23,322 nt of DNA from an uncultured Oscillospiraceae bacterium (GTDB lineage Bacteria; Bacillota; Clostridia; Oscillospirales; Oscillospiraceae): assembly GCA_905205085.1 (NCBI GenBank), contig CAJLCG010000028.1, positions 1 to 23,322 on the forward strand, written 5' to 3'. A program made the translations under genes and the position numbers. The notes beneath the pieces were generated by a model, which worked only from the letters and a program-made list of their open reading frames with translations, was not told the DNA's origin and did no database searches. Of this stretch, positions 1 through 8,714 are shown piece after piece; the stretch's first letter is position 1; each line of letters begins with the position of its first letter.

Positions 1-26
1 GTGGGCGCTCCCAATGGAGCGCCCAC
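1..26 (-). terminator. Hairpin downstream of the SLH surface protein gene, probable terminator
   Basis: A perfect 10-bp inverted repeat (GTGGGCGCTC / GAGCGCCCAC) with a 6-base loop lies about 20 bases beyond the stop of the minus-strand SLH gene. Any U-tract that would follow the stem on the minus strand lies outside the window, so terminator function is inferred from position and stem strength only. Confidence 0.6.
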
Positions 27-46
27 GGCTTGTTTTGTTGGTTTGC

Positions 47-3000
47 TTATTTTGCTGTATTTTCGCAGAAGTTCATCATGATCTGAGCCACCTCAGCGCG
101 GGTCGCGGTGCCGGTGGGATAGAGCATGTTCAGACCTCTGCCGGACAGCAGGCCCTCGCCCACCGCCCAGGTCATAGCAGTCTGGGCCCAGGCGGAGGTA
201 GAGCTGCCGTCCACATACTTGCTCAGGTCGGCCTTGGCACTGGTGTCATAGCCCTTGCTCTGAGCATAGTTGTACAGGATCAGAGCCAGCTGCTCCCGGG
301 TTAGAGGATCGTTGGGAGCGAAGCGGCCGTCGTCATAGCCGGTGATGATGCCCTTAGACTGGGTCCAGCTGGCCGCCTTGGCGTACCAGTCATTGGCGGA
401 CACATCGGTAAAGCTATTGGTGGCGGACACGCTGGGCTTGCCCTCCAGAGCATACAGCATCTGGGCGATCATGCCGCGGCTGAGGGTGGTGTTGGGCTCG
501 AAGGTGTAGGTGCCAGTGCCGGACATGAGACCGTTCTCCACGGCGTACTTCACCGCGTCGTAGTACCAGGCGCCGGTGTTGATGTCCAGGAAGGCGTCCA
601 CGGGGCTCTCCTCCTTCACAGCCTGGAAGGTGGCCTCCACGGTAACGGAGCTGCCGGGCATCTTGAAGGTGTACTTGTTGTCGTCCTTGTAGGTCACCTT
701 CACGCTGTCGCCGTTCTTGTCGGTGACAGTGAGCTCGTCCAGTTCATAGCCCTCATCGGGCTTGACGGTGATGGTGACGGTCTCACCCTTCTCCGCACGC
801 TGGGGAGAGACGGTGACTTTGCCGTTCTTGCCGCTGTCCACGCTGACTAGATAGCCGCTGGTGCTGGAACCGCCGCCTTCCGTACCAATATAGGTGAAGG
901 TGTAGGTATTTCCAACTTGCTGCATCTTGTAGCCGGAACCGGCAGAAAGCCGTACAGTATCGGCTCCGTTACCGGTCACAGTGAAGCTGATCTCCCGGGA
1001 AACAGTGGCGCTCAGATTATCAGCCAGCAGTTCAATGGTGCCGCCCTTTTCCACGGCTGCAATTGCGTCCGCCAAGGTGGCGTAGCCATGATCACCGATG
1101 GCAGCAACTACCTCATCGCTGGAAGTAGAGTAGGTGAACAGGCTGAACCCGTTGGGATTGGTAAAGGTAAGGACATTATCTTTCACGCTGCCCTTATAGT
1201 AGTAGGTACTGCCATTATCCTTTACGTGTTTGACATAGAGAGCGCCGTCATTGACAAAACCAGTCGTCAGAGGAATCGTGACGGTCACAGGCTTGGTGAT
1301 GGTAAGCTCGTGGGCAGTACCAATCTGAACGGCATTCTTATTGCTGCCCTCCAGATCAATGTTGTCCTTATTCGTGGTTGCCACAGTAATATACATGGGG
1401 GTGATGTCCAGAGTAACGGCTTTGGTGCTGCCCTGGATGGATACGTTTGCCACAGAGACCTCCAGATAGGGCTGGACCACGATGGTGACATTGCTTGTAT
1501 CGGTGACAGACACACCAGCATTGGTCAGTGCGTCTTTGCCCTGCTCTTTCGTGACTGTATTCTGATTAGCCACGGTACCGGCGGCGGCCTTAAGAGCCTC
1601 GCCGATGTCGGGTTCCTTATCGCTGTTCAGGGCGTCGGCCACCTCTTCCGCGAGTGCTTTTTCATCTGCGTTGGTGATGGAGTCCGATACAGAGATGTCC
1701 GCATCGCCGGTGACTACCTGGGCAGGATTCTGGCCGGCCGGGACTACTTTGTACTGGTAGACGGTATCACCGCTATTGTCCACAGCGGCATAGCCGGAGG
1801 CCAGGTAGGCGGAGGGATCGGAAGAGAAGACACCACCGGTGATGGAGATGTTAGCTTTTCCGTCTGCGCCCAGATTATAAGTAGAGAATCCTCCCGCAAA
1901 TTTTCCGCTCTTTATGGTAAGGATTGCTTTTTCAAAAAGATCAGCTTTCCCAGCCTCAGAGCCATCACTGCCGTATTCGATGATTCCGGAGATCTCACTG
2001 TCTCCCTCAACCGTGACAGAGACTCCCTCTGTGTAGCCATTGGAGGGCCAATAGTAAAGGTCAAAGGCTCGTTGGCCCTCGGCTGCAATAATTTTGCTGT
2101 CTTTGATTACAACGTTACCGCAATTATTGCTGGACACGTACTGGCAGTTGCTGCCGCTGCAATCAATGATCACATTGTCCAGAGTCAGATTGCAGTAGTT
2201 CTGAATTAGAATTTGGGCTGCAGATGTACCGGGCTTAATTGTACCATTCTTAAAGGTCACATCCGTGCCTTTCAGCAATTGGAAGCCGTTTGTTTCTGTT
2301 CCGGTGGACCCAACAGTGGGGTTAATAACGGTGTAAGTAAATCCGTTCAGATCGATGGTAATGTGTCGGCCGTCACCCTTTACCTGCACACCGCCGCCCT
2401 CAGTTGTCTTCAAAAGCTCAATGGTGTCATTATCCTTCGCTGCTTCCACTGCCTCGGCCAGAGTCAGGTAGTATGTGTCTCCGATCTGCGCCACGGCAAC
2501 CTTCTCCAGGGGCATAACGGTATAAGTGTCCCCGTCTTTTACGCTGACATAGCCAGGAGCGCAGAAATTATCGGTCGGATCTTCCGTATCGCTGTTGGCG
2601 GGGTCGTAATTCTTGAAGGTACCACCATAAACAAGGAAAGTAGTTTCTGTTTTATCTTGCTTATTTAAGACCCAATATCTTCCATCATATTCAGCGATAG
2701 TCGAATAGCTTCCGCCCATAATATAGACGGTTGCATTTTGATCTGCTAAAATGCAAACCATTCCGCCTTCATATGTACCATTTTCAATTGTCAGCGTTGC
2801 AGTTCCGTCAACTTCGAACATACGGCCATTGCTTTTTCCTGTAAGGTAGCTGTCATTAAAATCAACTGTACCATTTCCAGTAATGGTTACATTGGAATTT
2901 CCAGAGAAGATGATGGTTCCACCCTCTGTTGCAGTTGCTCCCAACGATATTGACTTGCCATTCATATCCAGTGTAAACGTCTGGTCAGTGATCTGAATAG

Positions 3001-4201
3001 CGTTCAAAAGAACAGAATCACGAATTAATCTCACTGTCCCGCCATCCTGTACGGCATCAATGGCTCCGGCCAGGGAAGCGTATTTCTGACCATCTACCTG
3101 TGCCACAGCCAGATCATCCAGAGAGCCTACGACCCACTGGTCACCCTGGGGGACCAGTACACAGCCGTCGGCCACATATTTGCTCACATTGCTGGAGAAG
3201 GTGCCACCGGTAATGATCGGATTTCCTGTATTTTCTGCGCCAGTCACTGCGTTCTGATTGGCAGGAGCAACAAATGTACCGCCTTTAATTTCAGTAGTGG
3301 CATCAGCGTTAATTCCTCCGTCTCCCCCAGTGTTGTCATTACCAATAAGTGCTGTGGTTTTAGAAACAGATTCAAAGTAGCCGTCATACACAACGCATTT
3401 TACATCTTCGTCTTCACCAGCAATATATAGGGCGTACCATGCGCTACTGCCATTTGCATGCTTTTCACAAGACACAGTTTTAAAAGTGCCTCCGTGGATT
3501 TCAGAATATCCGGCCGAAGTGGAAAATGCACCTTGCACACCAATTACAGTACCATCATAAAAATATAATTCTGGAGATGAACCGTTAGAATTCTTATGGC
3601 TCTGAATCGTATAGCCCCAGCTGTTTCTGTTGCAGGCAGAACAGGAGCGGCAGTCAAACAGACCATCATAGATTTTGGTGATACCCTCATTGTAAATGGC
3701 GGTCGCAGCGCCGTTAAAGGTGCCGTCCTCAATGGTCAACACGCCGTTGGAACGGTTCTTAATGGAGGCACCGCTGGCATTGACAGAACCGGTATAGGTG
3801 CCATTCTGGATCGTCAAGGTGCCATAGTTATCGATAGCACCATATCCACCAGTATTGGATGCCGAACTGTCGATGGTGCCATTACCGGTAACGGTCAGGG
3901 TGCCGTGGTTCAAAATAGGCCGTCCCTCAAAATTGGAGGCCACCGTAATACTGTGCCCATCCATATTCAGCACAATATTCTGACCTGCCTTAATCTCAAA
4001 GATCTGATCGGTAGTCAGGCCAGTAATATCACCGGTCAGCGTAACCGTGGTCTGGGTTCCATTGGTTGGGGCCGCCTCGACCGCTGCTTTCAGAGCGGTA
4101 TAGGCATCTACTTCTTCTGCAAACGCTGTCACAGGAAGCAAACTCAGCAGCATTGCCAGAGAAAGTAAGATGCTACCTAATCGCGCTCGTACCTTTCTCA
4201 T
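47..4201 (-). CDS. Secreted SLH-anchored surface protein with beta-helix modules and an InlB-type B-repeat
   Basis: A 1384-residue cell-surface protein. Residues 1-28 form a signal peptide (basic start, Leu-rich core, ending LPVTAFA before EE). Residues 40-820 are low-complexity beta-strand repeats of the right-handed beta-helix kind, rich in GTxT, NGTxxG and GGTF motifs. A module opening of the form VAxIGxxxYxTLAxAIxAxxxGxTIxLL recurs near 364, 568 and 1032; modules close with GGTFSSxxSxYxAxGYxxV-like segments near 332, 527 and 789. Residues 1117-1193 resemble a divergent InlB B-repeat. Three SLH domains follow (about 1203-1252, 1264-1313 and a weaker 1325-1378), which in this family bind secondary cell-wall polymers. 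The start is well supported by AAAGGAGG 7 bases upstream. It is monocistronic. Ligand or substrate is unknown; adhesin or glycan-binding roles are possible. No catalytic motif was recognised. Base composition varies strongly along the gene, with AT-richer modules in the N-terminal half. Confidence 0.9.
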   Translation of the reverse strand: MRKVRARLGSILLSLAMLLSLLPVTAFAEEVDAYTALKAAVEAAPTNGTQTTVTLTGDITGLTTDQIFEIKAGQNIVLNMDGHSITVASNFEGRPILNHGTLTVTGNGTIDSSASNTGGYGAIDNYGTLTIQNGTYTGSVNASGASIKNRSNGVLTIEDGTFNGAATAIYNEGITKIYDGLFDCRSCSACNRNSWGYTIQSHKNSNGSSPELYFYDGTVIGVQGAFSTSAGYSEIHGGTFKTVSCEKHANGSSAWYALYIAGEDEDVKCVVYDGYFESVSKTTALIGNDNTGGDGGINADATTEIKGGTFVAPANQNAVTGAENTGNPIITGGTFSSNVSKYVADGCVLVPQGDQWVVGSLDDLAVAQVDGQKYASLAGAIDAVQDGGTVRLIRDSVLLNAIQITDQTFTLDMNGKSISLGATATEGGTIIFSGNSNVTITGNGTVDFNDSYLTGKSNGRMFEVDGTATLTIENGTYEGGMVCILADQNATVYIMGGSYSTIAEYDGRYWVLNKQDKTETTFLVYGGTFKNYDPANSDTEDPTDNFCAPGYVSVKDGDTYTVMPLEKVAVAQIGDTYYLTLAEAVEAAKDNDTIELLKTTEGGGVQVKGDGRHITIDLNGFTYTVINPTVGSTGTETNGFQLLKGTDVTFKNGTIKPGTSAAQILIQNYCNLTLDNVIIDCSGSNCQYVSSNNCGNVVIKDSKIIAAEGQRAFDLYYWPSNGYTEGVSVTVEGDSEISGIIEYGSDGSEAGKADLFEKAILTIKSGKFAGGFSTYNLGADGKANISITGGVFSSDPSAYLASGYAAVDNSGDTVYQYKVVPAGQNPAQVVTGDADISVSDSITNADEKALAEEVADALNSDKEPDIGEALKAAAGTVANQNTVTKEQGKDALTNAGVSVTDTSNVTIVVQPYLEVSVANVSIQGSTKAVTLDITPMYITVATTNKDNIDLEGSNKNAVQIGTAHELTITKPVTVTIPLTTGFVNDGALYVKHVKDNGSTYYYKGSVKDNVLTFTNPNGFSLFTYSTSSDEVVAAIGDHGYATLADAIAAVEKGGTIELLADNLSATVSREISFTVTGNGADTVRLSAGSGYKMQQVGNTYTFTYIGTEGGGSSTSGYLVSVDSGKNGKVTVSPQRAEKGETVTITVKPDEGYELDELTVTDKNGDSVKVTYKDDNKYTFKMPGSSVTVEATFQAVKEESPVDAFLDINTGAWYYDAVKYAVENGLMSGTGTYTFEPNTTLSRGMIAQMLYALEGKPSVSATNSFTDVSANDWYAKAASWTQSKGIITGYDDGRFAPNDPLTREQLALILYNYAQSKGYDTSAKADLSKYVDGSSTSAWAQTAMTWAVGEGLLSGRGLNMLYPTGTATRAEVAQIMMNFCENTAK

Positions 4202-4208
4202 CTGTATT

Positions 4209-4297
4209 CCTCCTTTGCATGATTTGGAATCTTTTCCTCGCCGTTTATTCCCGTTGCATGGGGTGCTGTAAGGATCCGCCTCCTCTCGGATGATTTG
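4209..4297 (-). repeat. Duplicated CAAATCAT...AGGAGG element in the SLH gene leader
   Basis: On the minus strand the segment CAAATCAT-GCAA-AGGAGG, which holds the real ribosome-binding site (4209-4226), has a close copy CAAATCAT-CCGAG-AGGAGG 70 bases further upstream (4279-4297). The upstream copy has no start codon at proper spacing, so it looks like a duplicated or decoy Shine-Dalgarno element. Functional meaning is unknown. Confidence 0.5.
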
Positions 4298-4339
4298 TTG
4301 GATCGCGGTACTCAGAAAATAATCCCAGCAATCATTCTT

Positions 4340-4368
4340 ATTCTAGCACGCTGTTCCATACTATTCAA
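4340..4368 (-). promoter_or_regulatory. Sigma-A-like promoter for the SLH protein gene
   Basis: On the minus strand TTGAAT (4363-4368) and TAGAAT (4340-4345) are separated by exactly 17 bases. Transcription would begin near 4333 and give a leader of about 130 bases before the ATG at 4201. Confidence 0.65.
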
Positions 4369-4394
4369 CGTACCTCTTTGTCGAATTCGCATGA

Positions 4395-4429
4395 AAATTA
4401 AAAATCGCGACAACTTTTGCCGCGATTTT
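4395..4429 (-). terminator. Intrinsic terminator of the selenium/molybdenum maturation operon
   Basis: A 13-bp stem (AAAATCGCGGCAA with TTGTCGCGATTTT, one G-U pair) with a 3-base loop is followed on the minus strand by TTAATTTTC. It lies about 50 bases downstream of the xdhC stop and upstream of the SLH gene promoter, so it separates the two transcription units. Confidence 0.8.
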
Positions 4430-4481
4430 ACCTAATATTAACACATATTTTACATATTTTTACTCTTCTGCCGAGCTGTCT

Positions 4482-5489
4482 TTATGCTGGGCATCCTCCG
4501 CCTCTGCGTGGGCCCAATCGTCCGGCGCGCACCTGGATGAGCTGGGCGGTAACGCTGACCGCGATCTCCGCTGGGGTCTCCCCGCCGATATCCAGGCCGA
4601 TGGGCAGATGGATAGCCTCAATCTTCTCACGGGAGAATCCCCGTCGCTCCAGTTCCCCCCACAGAAAGGCTTTCTTCTTCCGGCTGCCCATACAGCCAAT
4701 ATAATAGGGCTGCTGCTTCAGCACCTGGCACAGCACCTCCAGGTCGTGCTGATGGCCCGGCGACATGACCACTGCGTAGTCCCGGCGGGTGAGCTGTACC
4801 TGTTCTCCGATTTGTTCAAAGGAGCCCAGCACCACCCGTTCCGCCCCGGGGAAGTTCTGGGGTTGGGCGATGTTCTCCCGGCTGTCAAAGACCACTACCC
4901 GAAAGCCCACCTGGGTGAGCATAGGGGCCAGCGCCTGGCCTACATGACCGCCTCCAAAGAGGTACAGTACCCCGTCCCGGCCCATGGGCTCTGTATACAT
5001 CCCATCTTCCAGAAGGGGCGCGGTCTGGGGCCGCTTGGCCAGAGTGTCCGGCAGGGACTCCTCCCCATAGACAAAAAAGCCGGGAGCGCTCTCTATATTG
5101 TCCAGCAACAGCGCGCAAGGAGTTCCACTTTGCAGATACTGGGCCAGCTGCTCCAGGGCGGGTAGCTGCTCCGCCCCTAGAGTCTGGATACACACCGTCA
5201 CTGCCCCGCCGCACACCATGCCGGTGGAGCTGGCCTCCCCTCCCAGGGAGTAGTGCTCTAGGCCACCCTGGGCCGTGCCGTCCATGACCGCAGAAGCCCG
5301 CTGCTGGACCAAGTTCTCCACTGCGCCGCCACCCACGGTGCCCAGCCAGGTGCCGTCGGGCAGCAGGGCCATGCGGGCTCCGGTCCCTCGGGGAGCGGAG
5401 CCTGCGCTGTCTACGATGGTGCACAGCACCGGCGAGCCGCCCTGGCGGATACAGTCGATAAGGGTAGAAAATAAGGCAAAATCCGTCAT
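4482..5489 (-). CDS. xdhC: XdhC/CoxI family molybdenum hydroxylase maturation protein
   Basis: A 335-residue protein with both XdhC domains. The N-terminal XdhC/CoxI domain shows GSAPRGTGARM (30-40), GTVGGGAVE (50-58) and the conserved MVCGG (91-95). The C-terminal Rossmann-like domain shows LFGGGHVG (177-184), MSPGHQHD (242-249) and GCMGSRKKK (265-273). XdhC proteins bind molybdenum cofactor and help insert it, in modified (sulfurated) form, into xanthine-dehydrogenase-type hydroxylases. Here the company of selD, yqeB, yqeC and yedF points to the selenium-dependent branch of that family. ATG at 5489 has AGGAGG 5-6 bases upstream, and this ribosome-binding site overlaps the stop codon of selD. 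It is the last gene of the operon, followed by a strong terminator. The last ten or so residues are Arg/Gly-rich and probably unstructured. Confidence 0.92.
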   Translation of the reverse strand: MTDFALFSTLIDCIRQGGSPVLCTIVDSAGSAPRGTGARMALLPDGTWLGTVGGGAVENLVQQRASAVMDGTAQGGLEHYSLGGEASSTGMVCGGAVTVCIQTLGAEQLPALEQLAQYLQSGTPCALLLDNIESAPGFFVYGEESLPDTLAKRPQTAPLLEDGMYTEPMGRDGVLYLFGGGHVGQALAPMLTQVGFRVVVFDSRENIAQPQNFPGAERVVLGSFEQIGEQVQLTRRDYAVVMSPGHQHDLEVLCQVLKQQPYYIGCMGSRKKKAFLWGELERRGFSREKIEAIHLPIGLDIGGETPAEIAVSVTAQLIQVRAGRLGPRRGGGCPA

Positions 5490-5498
5490 GATTTCCTC

Positions 5499-6539
5499 CT
5501 AGTGCAAGTATATACGCTTGCCGCCTGTGTAGGGGGCCACCCGGCCCACCAGCTGAGGGGCGAACACTCGGTTCTCTTGCCGCAGCTCCTCCAACAGGGC
5601 GGGCGCGTCCTCCGGGTGGACCGCCATCATCAGGCCGCCGGAGGTCTGGGGATCGTACAGCAGGTCCTGGACGGCCAGCTTGGTCTCTCCCGGCTCCACC
5701 CACTCTTCCGCAAAGTGCCGGTTGCGGTACACCCCGGCGGGCAGCACGCCCAGCCGGGCCAACTCCAGGGCCTGGGGGATGAAGGTGATGCCGGACAGGT
5801 CCAAATGGATCTCCGCTCCGCTCCCCTGGGCCATCTCCAGCAGGTGGCCCAGCATGCCAAAACCGGTGACGTCGGTGCAGGCGTGGATACGGTATTTTAC
5901 CATGATGTCCCGGGCATATTTATTGAGGGTCATCATTAGCCCCTCGGCAAAGGTCTGGGTCTCCTCGTCGCACAGCCCGCCCTTGATCCCGGCGGTGAGC
6001 ACCCCAATGCCCACGGGCTTGGTGTAGATGAGCACGTCCCCGCTCTGGGCCCCCGAGTTGGTGAGCAGCTTGTCGGGATGGACAAAGCCGGTAACCGCCA
6101 TGCCGTACTTGGGCTCCTTGTCGTAGATGCTGTGGCCGCCGGTGATGATTGCTCCCGCCTCGTAGGCCTTCTCGTAGCCGCCCCGCAAAATGGCGTGGAC
6201 CGCCTCCTTGGGCATGTCCTCGGGCACCGCCATCACGTTGAGCGCCAGCTTGGGCTCCCCGCCCATGGCGTACACGTCGGACAGGGCGTTGGCCGCGGCG
6301 ATGGCCCCGAAGGTGTAGGGATCATCGGCGATGGGGGGAAAGAAGTCCACCGTCTGCACCAGGGCCAGCTCGTCAGAGAGCCTGTAGACTGAGGCGTCGT
6401 CGCTGCGGTCGTAGCCTACCAGCAGATTGGGGTCCTGGCGGACCTTCAGGCCCTCCAGCAGCTTGCTCAGCTCCCCTGCCCCTACTTTGGCCCCGCACCC
6501 GGCGCATTCGGCCAGCTTGGTCAGTTTGATCTCGTCCAT
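5499..6539 (-). CDS. selD: Selenide, water dikinase (selenophosphate synthetase)
   Basis: A 346-residue SelD, of normal family length. It makes selenophosphate from selenide and ATP. The N-terminal catalytic motif is AGCGAK, with Cys15 and Lys18 at the same spacing as the Cys/Lys pair of E. coli SelD; the catalytic position is Cys, not selenocysteine, and the usual second Cys is Ala. Further family motifs are the Asp-rich SDDAS, TVDFFPP, ANALSDVYAMGG, ITGGHS, TDVTGFGMLGH and DPQTSGGL. The start is ATG 6539, two bases after the yqeB stop, with GGAGG seven bases upstream; the frame stays open 28 codons further but that extension is Arg/Gly-rich and overlaps yqeB. SelD can feed selenocysteine, selenouridine or the selenium-containing Mo cofactor; the neighbours support the last. 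selA/selB are not in the window. Confidence 0.96.
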   Translation of the reverse strand: MDEIKLTKLAECAGCGAKVGAGELSKLLEGLKVRQDPNLLVGYDRSDDASVYRLSDELALVQTVDFFPPIADDPYTFGAIAAANALSDVYAMGGEPKLALNVMAVPEDMPKEAVHAILRGGYEKAYEAGAIITGGHSIYDKEPKYGMAVTGFVHPDKLLTNSGAQSGDVLIYTKPVGIGVLTAGIKGGLCDEETQTFAEGLMMTLNKYARDIMVKYRIHACTDVTGFGMLGHLLEMAQGSGAEIHLDLSGITFIPQALELARLGVLPAGVYRNRHFAEEWVEPGETKLAVQDLLYDPQTSGGLMMAVHPEDAPALLEELRQENRVFAPQLVGRVAPYTGGKRIYLH

Positions 6540-6541
6540 TC

Positions 6542-7336
6542 TCAGTCCTCCAGTGCCTTTGTCAAATGGAGCAGGGCCTCCAGCACACCGCCCCCTACCG
6601 CCAGGGCCTTGTCGGAGGCACACAGGCAGTGCTCCGGCTTACACCGGGGATCAATGTCCCCGCACTTCATGCCCTCAAATACTTCTATGCCGTCCTGGAG
6701 GAGTCCCCGCAGACACCCGTCAATGGTGCACAGCATGGGAGTCTCCCCTACCATGGCGGCCACCTCCCCGGCTTTCACCATAGCGCCGATTTCCAGACAG
6801 GGCTTGAACACGCCGCCGGCGGGGGCGCGAAGTACCCGTTCCACGGTGTAGCCTCCGATGTTGCCCGGCACGCCGGTGTTGGGGATGGGAGAGCCGGTGT
6901 ACAGCACCCGGCCCAGGGTGTGGCCCCGCATGGTCTCCACCGCCGCGTGGCAGTCCACCCCGGCGGTAAAACCCGGCCCCACGGCGATGACCGCAGGGGC
7001 CATGCCCATGTGGGTGCCCAGGTTCTTCTTGGCCAGGATGGCGTCCACCACTCCGTCCGGTTTCAGGACCGCAATACACGCCCCCTCCGGGTCGGCCAGT
7101 ACAGGGACGATGCCCTGTTTTGTCAGCTCCAGGGCTTCCTGGGGACTGTGAGCCAGGCGTCCAGTGACGTCCTCTACCTGCACCTCCCCCAGGCGGATGG
7201 CCTCGGAGAAGCAGACGGTGCGCCGCACCGCCGTGGGGTTTGGCAGGTCGGTGAGCACCAGACGGATTCCGGCCCGATAAAGGCGCAGGGCAATGCCTGA
7301 GGCAATGTCCCCTGCGCCGCGAATAATAACCAGCAT
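6542..7336 (-). CDS. yqeB: Selenium-dependent molybdenum hydroxylase maturation protein, YqeB family
   Basis: A 264-residue protein beginning MLVIIRGAGDIASGIA, with a Rossmann-type glycine motif GAGDIASG at residues 7-14, followed by DLPNPTAVRRTVCFSEA. This is the hallmark N-terminus of the YqeB/EF2563 family, which by comparative genomics accompanies SelD in genomes with selenium-dependent molybdenum hydroxylases. The biochemical role is not established; it is presumed to help make or insert the selenium-containing cofactor. The C-terminal part carries several Cys residues (KCGDIDPRCKPEHCLC), which could bind metal or selenium; this is inference. ATG 7336 has AAGGAGAG at good spacing. The stop lies 2 bases before selD, so the two are probably co-translated. 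Confidence 0.9.
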   Translation of the reverse strand: MLVIIRGAGDIASGIALRLYRAGIRLVLTDLPNPTAVRRTVCFSEAIRLGEVQVEDVTGRLAHSPQEALELTKQGIVPVLADPEGACIAVLKPDGVVDAILAKKNLGTHMGMAPAVIAVGPGFTAGVDCHAAVETMRGHTLGRVLYTGSPIPNTGVPGNIGGYTVERVLRAPAGGVFKPCLEIGAMVKAGEVAAMVGETPMLCTIDGCLRGLLQDGIEVFEGMKCGDIDPRCKPEHCLCASDKALAVGGGVLEALLHLTKALED

Positions 7337-7356
7337 GTGTTTCTCTCCTTTGTGGG

Positions 7357-7584
7357 TTACAGATCCATTTCGATCAGGGCCGAGTAAGGCAGGCCCTCCA
7401 GCTCCGTCAGCCGCCCCCGCGCATCGGGCGGCATAGCCCAGGCTAGCCCGCAGTCGGCGGTAATGGTCACTGGGACGGGGATGAGCCGCCCCGGGACCCC
7501 CTTTGCCTCACACTGCCGCTCCCACCCCAGGGCGGCAGTGGTGGTGGGAAAGGTGATGACTAAGGTAGGTTTTTTGACTCTCAT
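7357..7584 (-). CDS. DUF3343 putative Se/S carrier-like small protein
   Basis: A 75-residue protein with the DUF3343 pattern: an N-terminal beta strand followed by ITFPTTTAAL (10-19), PGRLIPVP (31-38) and ADCGLAW (43-49) around Cys45. The family is described as putative Se/S carrier-like and is recurrent beside yedF and desulfurase-like genes in selenium clusters. Cys45 is the likely sulfur/selenium-bearing residue; this is inferred from family context. Its ATG overlaps the stop of the upstream desulfurase-like gene (ATGA), showing translational coupling, and yqeB starts 20 bases downstream. Confidence 0.85.
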   Translation of the reverse strand: MRVKKPTLVITFPTTTAALGWERQCEAKGVPGRLIPVPVTITADCGLAWAMPPDARGRLTELEGLPYSALIEMDL

Positions 7585-8714
7585 TGGGCCATCTCCTTCA
7601 AAGCGGCTAGGGCCGCGTCGATGTCCTCCTGGGTGGTGTACCAGCCGAAGGAGAAGCGCAGGCAGCCGGTATCCTGGGTACCAAGAGCCCGGTGCATCCG
7701 GGGGGCGCAGTGGATGCCGGGGCGTACGGCGATGTCGTATCCCTGGGAGAGCTCGTCGGCCGCCGCCGCAGGGTCCCAGCCCTCCAGGTTCAGGGCCACC
7801 ACCGGGGCCCGGTCGCCGGAGAGGTCACCATACACCGTCACGCCGGGAATGTCCCGCAGCCCTTGGACAAACCGCTCCGTCAGGGCGCGCTCGTGGGCGT
7901 GGATGGTGTCCACTCCGGTCTCCAAGATAAAGTCCACCGCCGCCCCCAGCCCGGCCAGACCATGTCCATTGAGGGTGCCCGCCTCCAGGTGCTCGGGGTA
8001 CTCCTGGGGCTGGTCCTCCTCAAAGGAGCGCACCCCGGTGCCCCCGGACAGGAGGGGCCGCAGCTCCACCCCGGGAGCCACACACAGCCCTCCGGTACCC
8101 TGGGGGCCCATCAGCCCTTTATGGCCGGTGAAGGCCAGCAGATGGACCCCCATCTCTTCCATAGCGATGGGGGTGCTCCCCGCCGTCTGGGCGGCGTCCA
8201 GCAAAAACACAAGGCCGTGTTTCTTAGCAAAGACGGACATCCGCTCCACGTCCAGCAGGTTGCCTGTCAGGTTGGAGGCGTGGGTGCCCACCAGCAGACG
8301 GGTGTTGGGACGCAGGAGTCCCTCCAGTTGGTCATACGCCAGCCGCCCCTGCCGGTCTGCGGACAGGTAATCTACCTTTACACCCATTGTCTGTGCAAGG
8401 GCGTGGAGGGGCCGCAGCACCGAGTTGTGGTCCCAGTCGGTGGCGATCACGTGGTCCCCCGGTTTCAGCAGCCCACAAAGGGCGGTGTTCAGGGCCTGGG
8501 TAGCGTTGGCGGTGAACACCACACGCTCCGGATGGGGGAAAGCAAAAAGCCTTGCCAGGGCTTCCCGGGTGTGGAAAACGGTGCGGGCGGCAGTCAGCTC
8601 GCTGGCGTGGCTTCCCCGGGCGCAGCTGCCCTGGCCATTCATGGCCTCCACCACTGCCCGGGCCACGCAGGGGGGCTTTTGCAGGGTGGTGGCGGCGTTG
8701 TTGAGGTAGATCAC
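7581..8714 (-). CDS. Cysteine desulfurase-like class V aminotransferase of the selenium cluster
   Basis: A 377-residue PLP enzyme starting at GTG 8714 (MIYLNNAATTLQKP). Family signatures are the N-terminal NNAATT, THASNLTGN (144-152), the cofactor-contacting Asp in LLDAAQ (171-176), PLP Lys199 in TGHKG, and the catalytic Cys336 in GIHCAPRMH. It would remove sulfur or selenium from (seleno)cysteine as an enzyme-bound per(selen)sulfide. Placement between yedF and DUF3343 suggests it supplies Se or S to those carriers and then to SelD or the Mo cofactor. The GTG overlaps the yedF stop as GTGA, which fixes the start; the open frame runs about 60 codons further upstream inside yedF but that part is a shadow rich in Gly/Pro/Arg. 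No good Shine-Dalgarno sequence is present, consistent with translational coupling. Whether it prefers Se or S cannot be read from sequence. Confidence 0.92.
   Translation of the reverse strand: MIYLNNAATTLQKPPCVARAVVEAMNGQGSCARGSHASELTAARTVFHTREALARLFAFPHPERVVFTANATQALNTALCGLLKPGDHVIATDWDHNSVLRPLHALAQTMGVKVDYLSADRQGRLAYDQLEGLLRPNTRLLVGTHASNLTGNLLDVERMSVFAKKHGLVFLLDAAQTAGSTPIAMEEMGVHLLAFTGHKGLMGPQGTGGLCVAPGVELRPLLSGGTGVRSFEEDQPQEYPEHLEAGTLNGHGLAGLGAAVDFILETGVDTIHAHERALTERFVQGLRDIPGVTVYGDLSGDRAPVVALNLEGWDPAAAADELSQGYDIAVRPGIHCAPRMHRALGTQDTGCLRFSFGWYTTQEDIDAALAALKEMAQ

Noticed and set aside
917..2209. Long plus-strand open frame (430 codons) opposite the SLH gene
   Set aside because: It lies wholly antisense to a gene with signal peptide and recognised domains, has no ribosome-binding site and its translation has no protein-family character. 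GC-biased third positions of the real gene explain the opening.
6475..6510. Possible selenocysteine codon in selD
   Set aside because: The catalytic position reads as a normal Cys codon (AGCGAK motif); there is no in-frame TGA, so no recoding is needed.
6540..6623. 28-codon N-terminal extension of selD
   Set aside because: The extension overlaps yqeB, is Arg/Gly-rich, and the internal ATG 6539 has a good ribosome-binding site and the family N-terminus.
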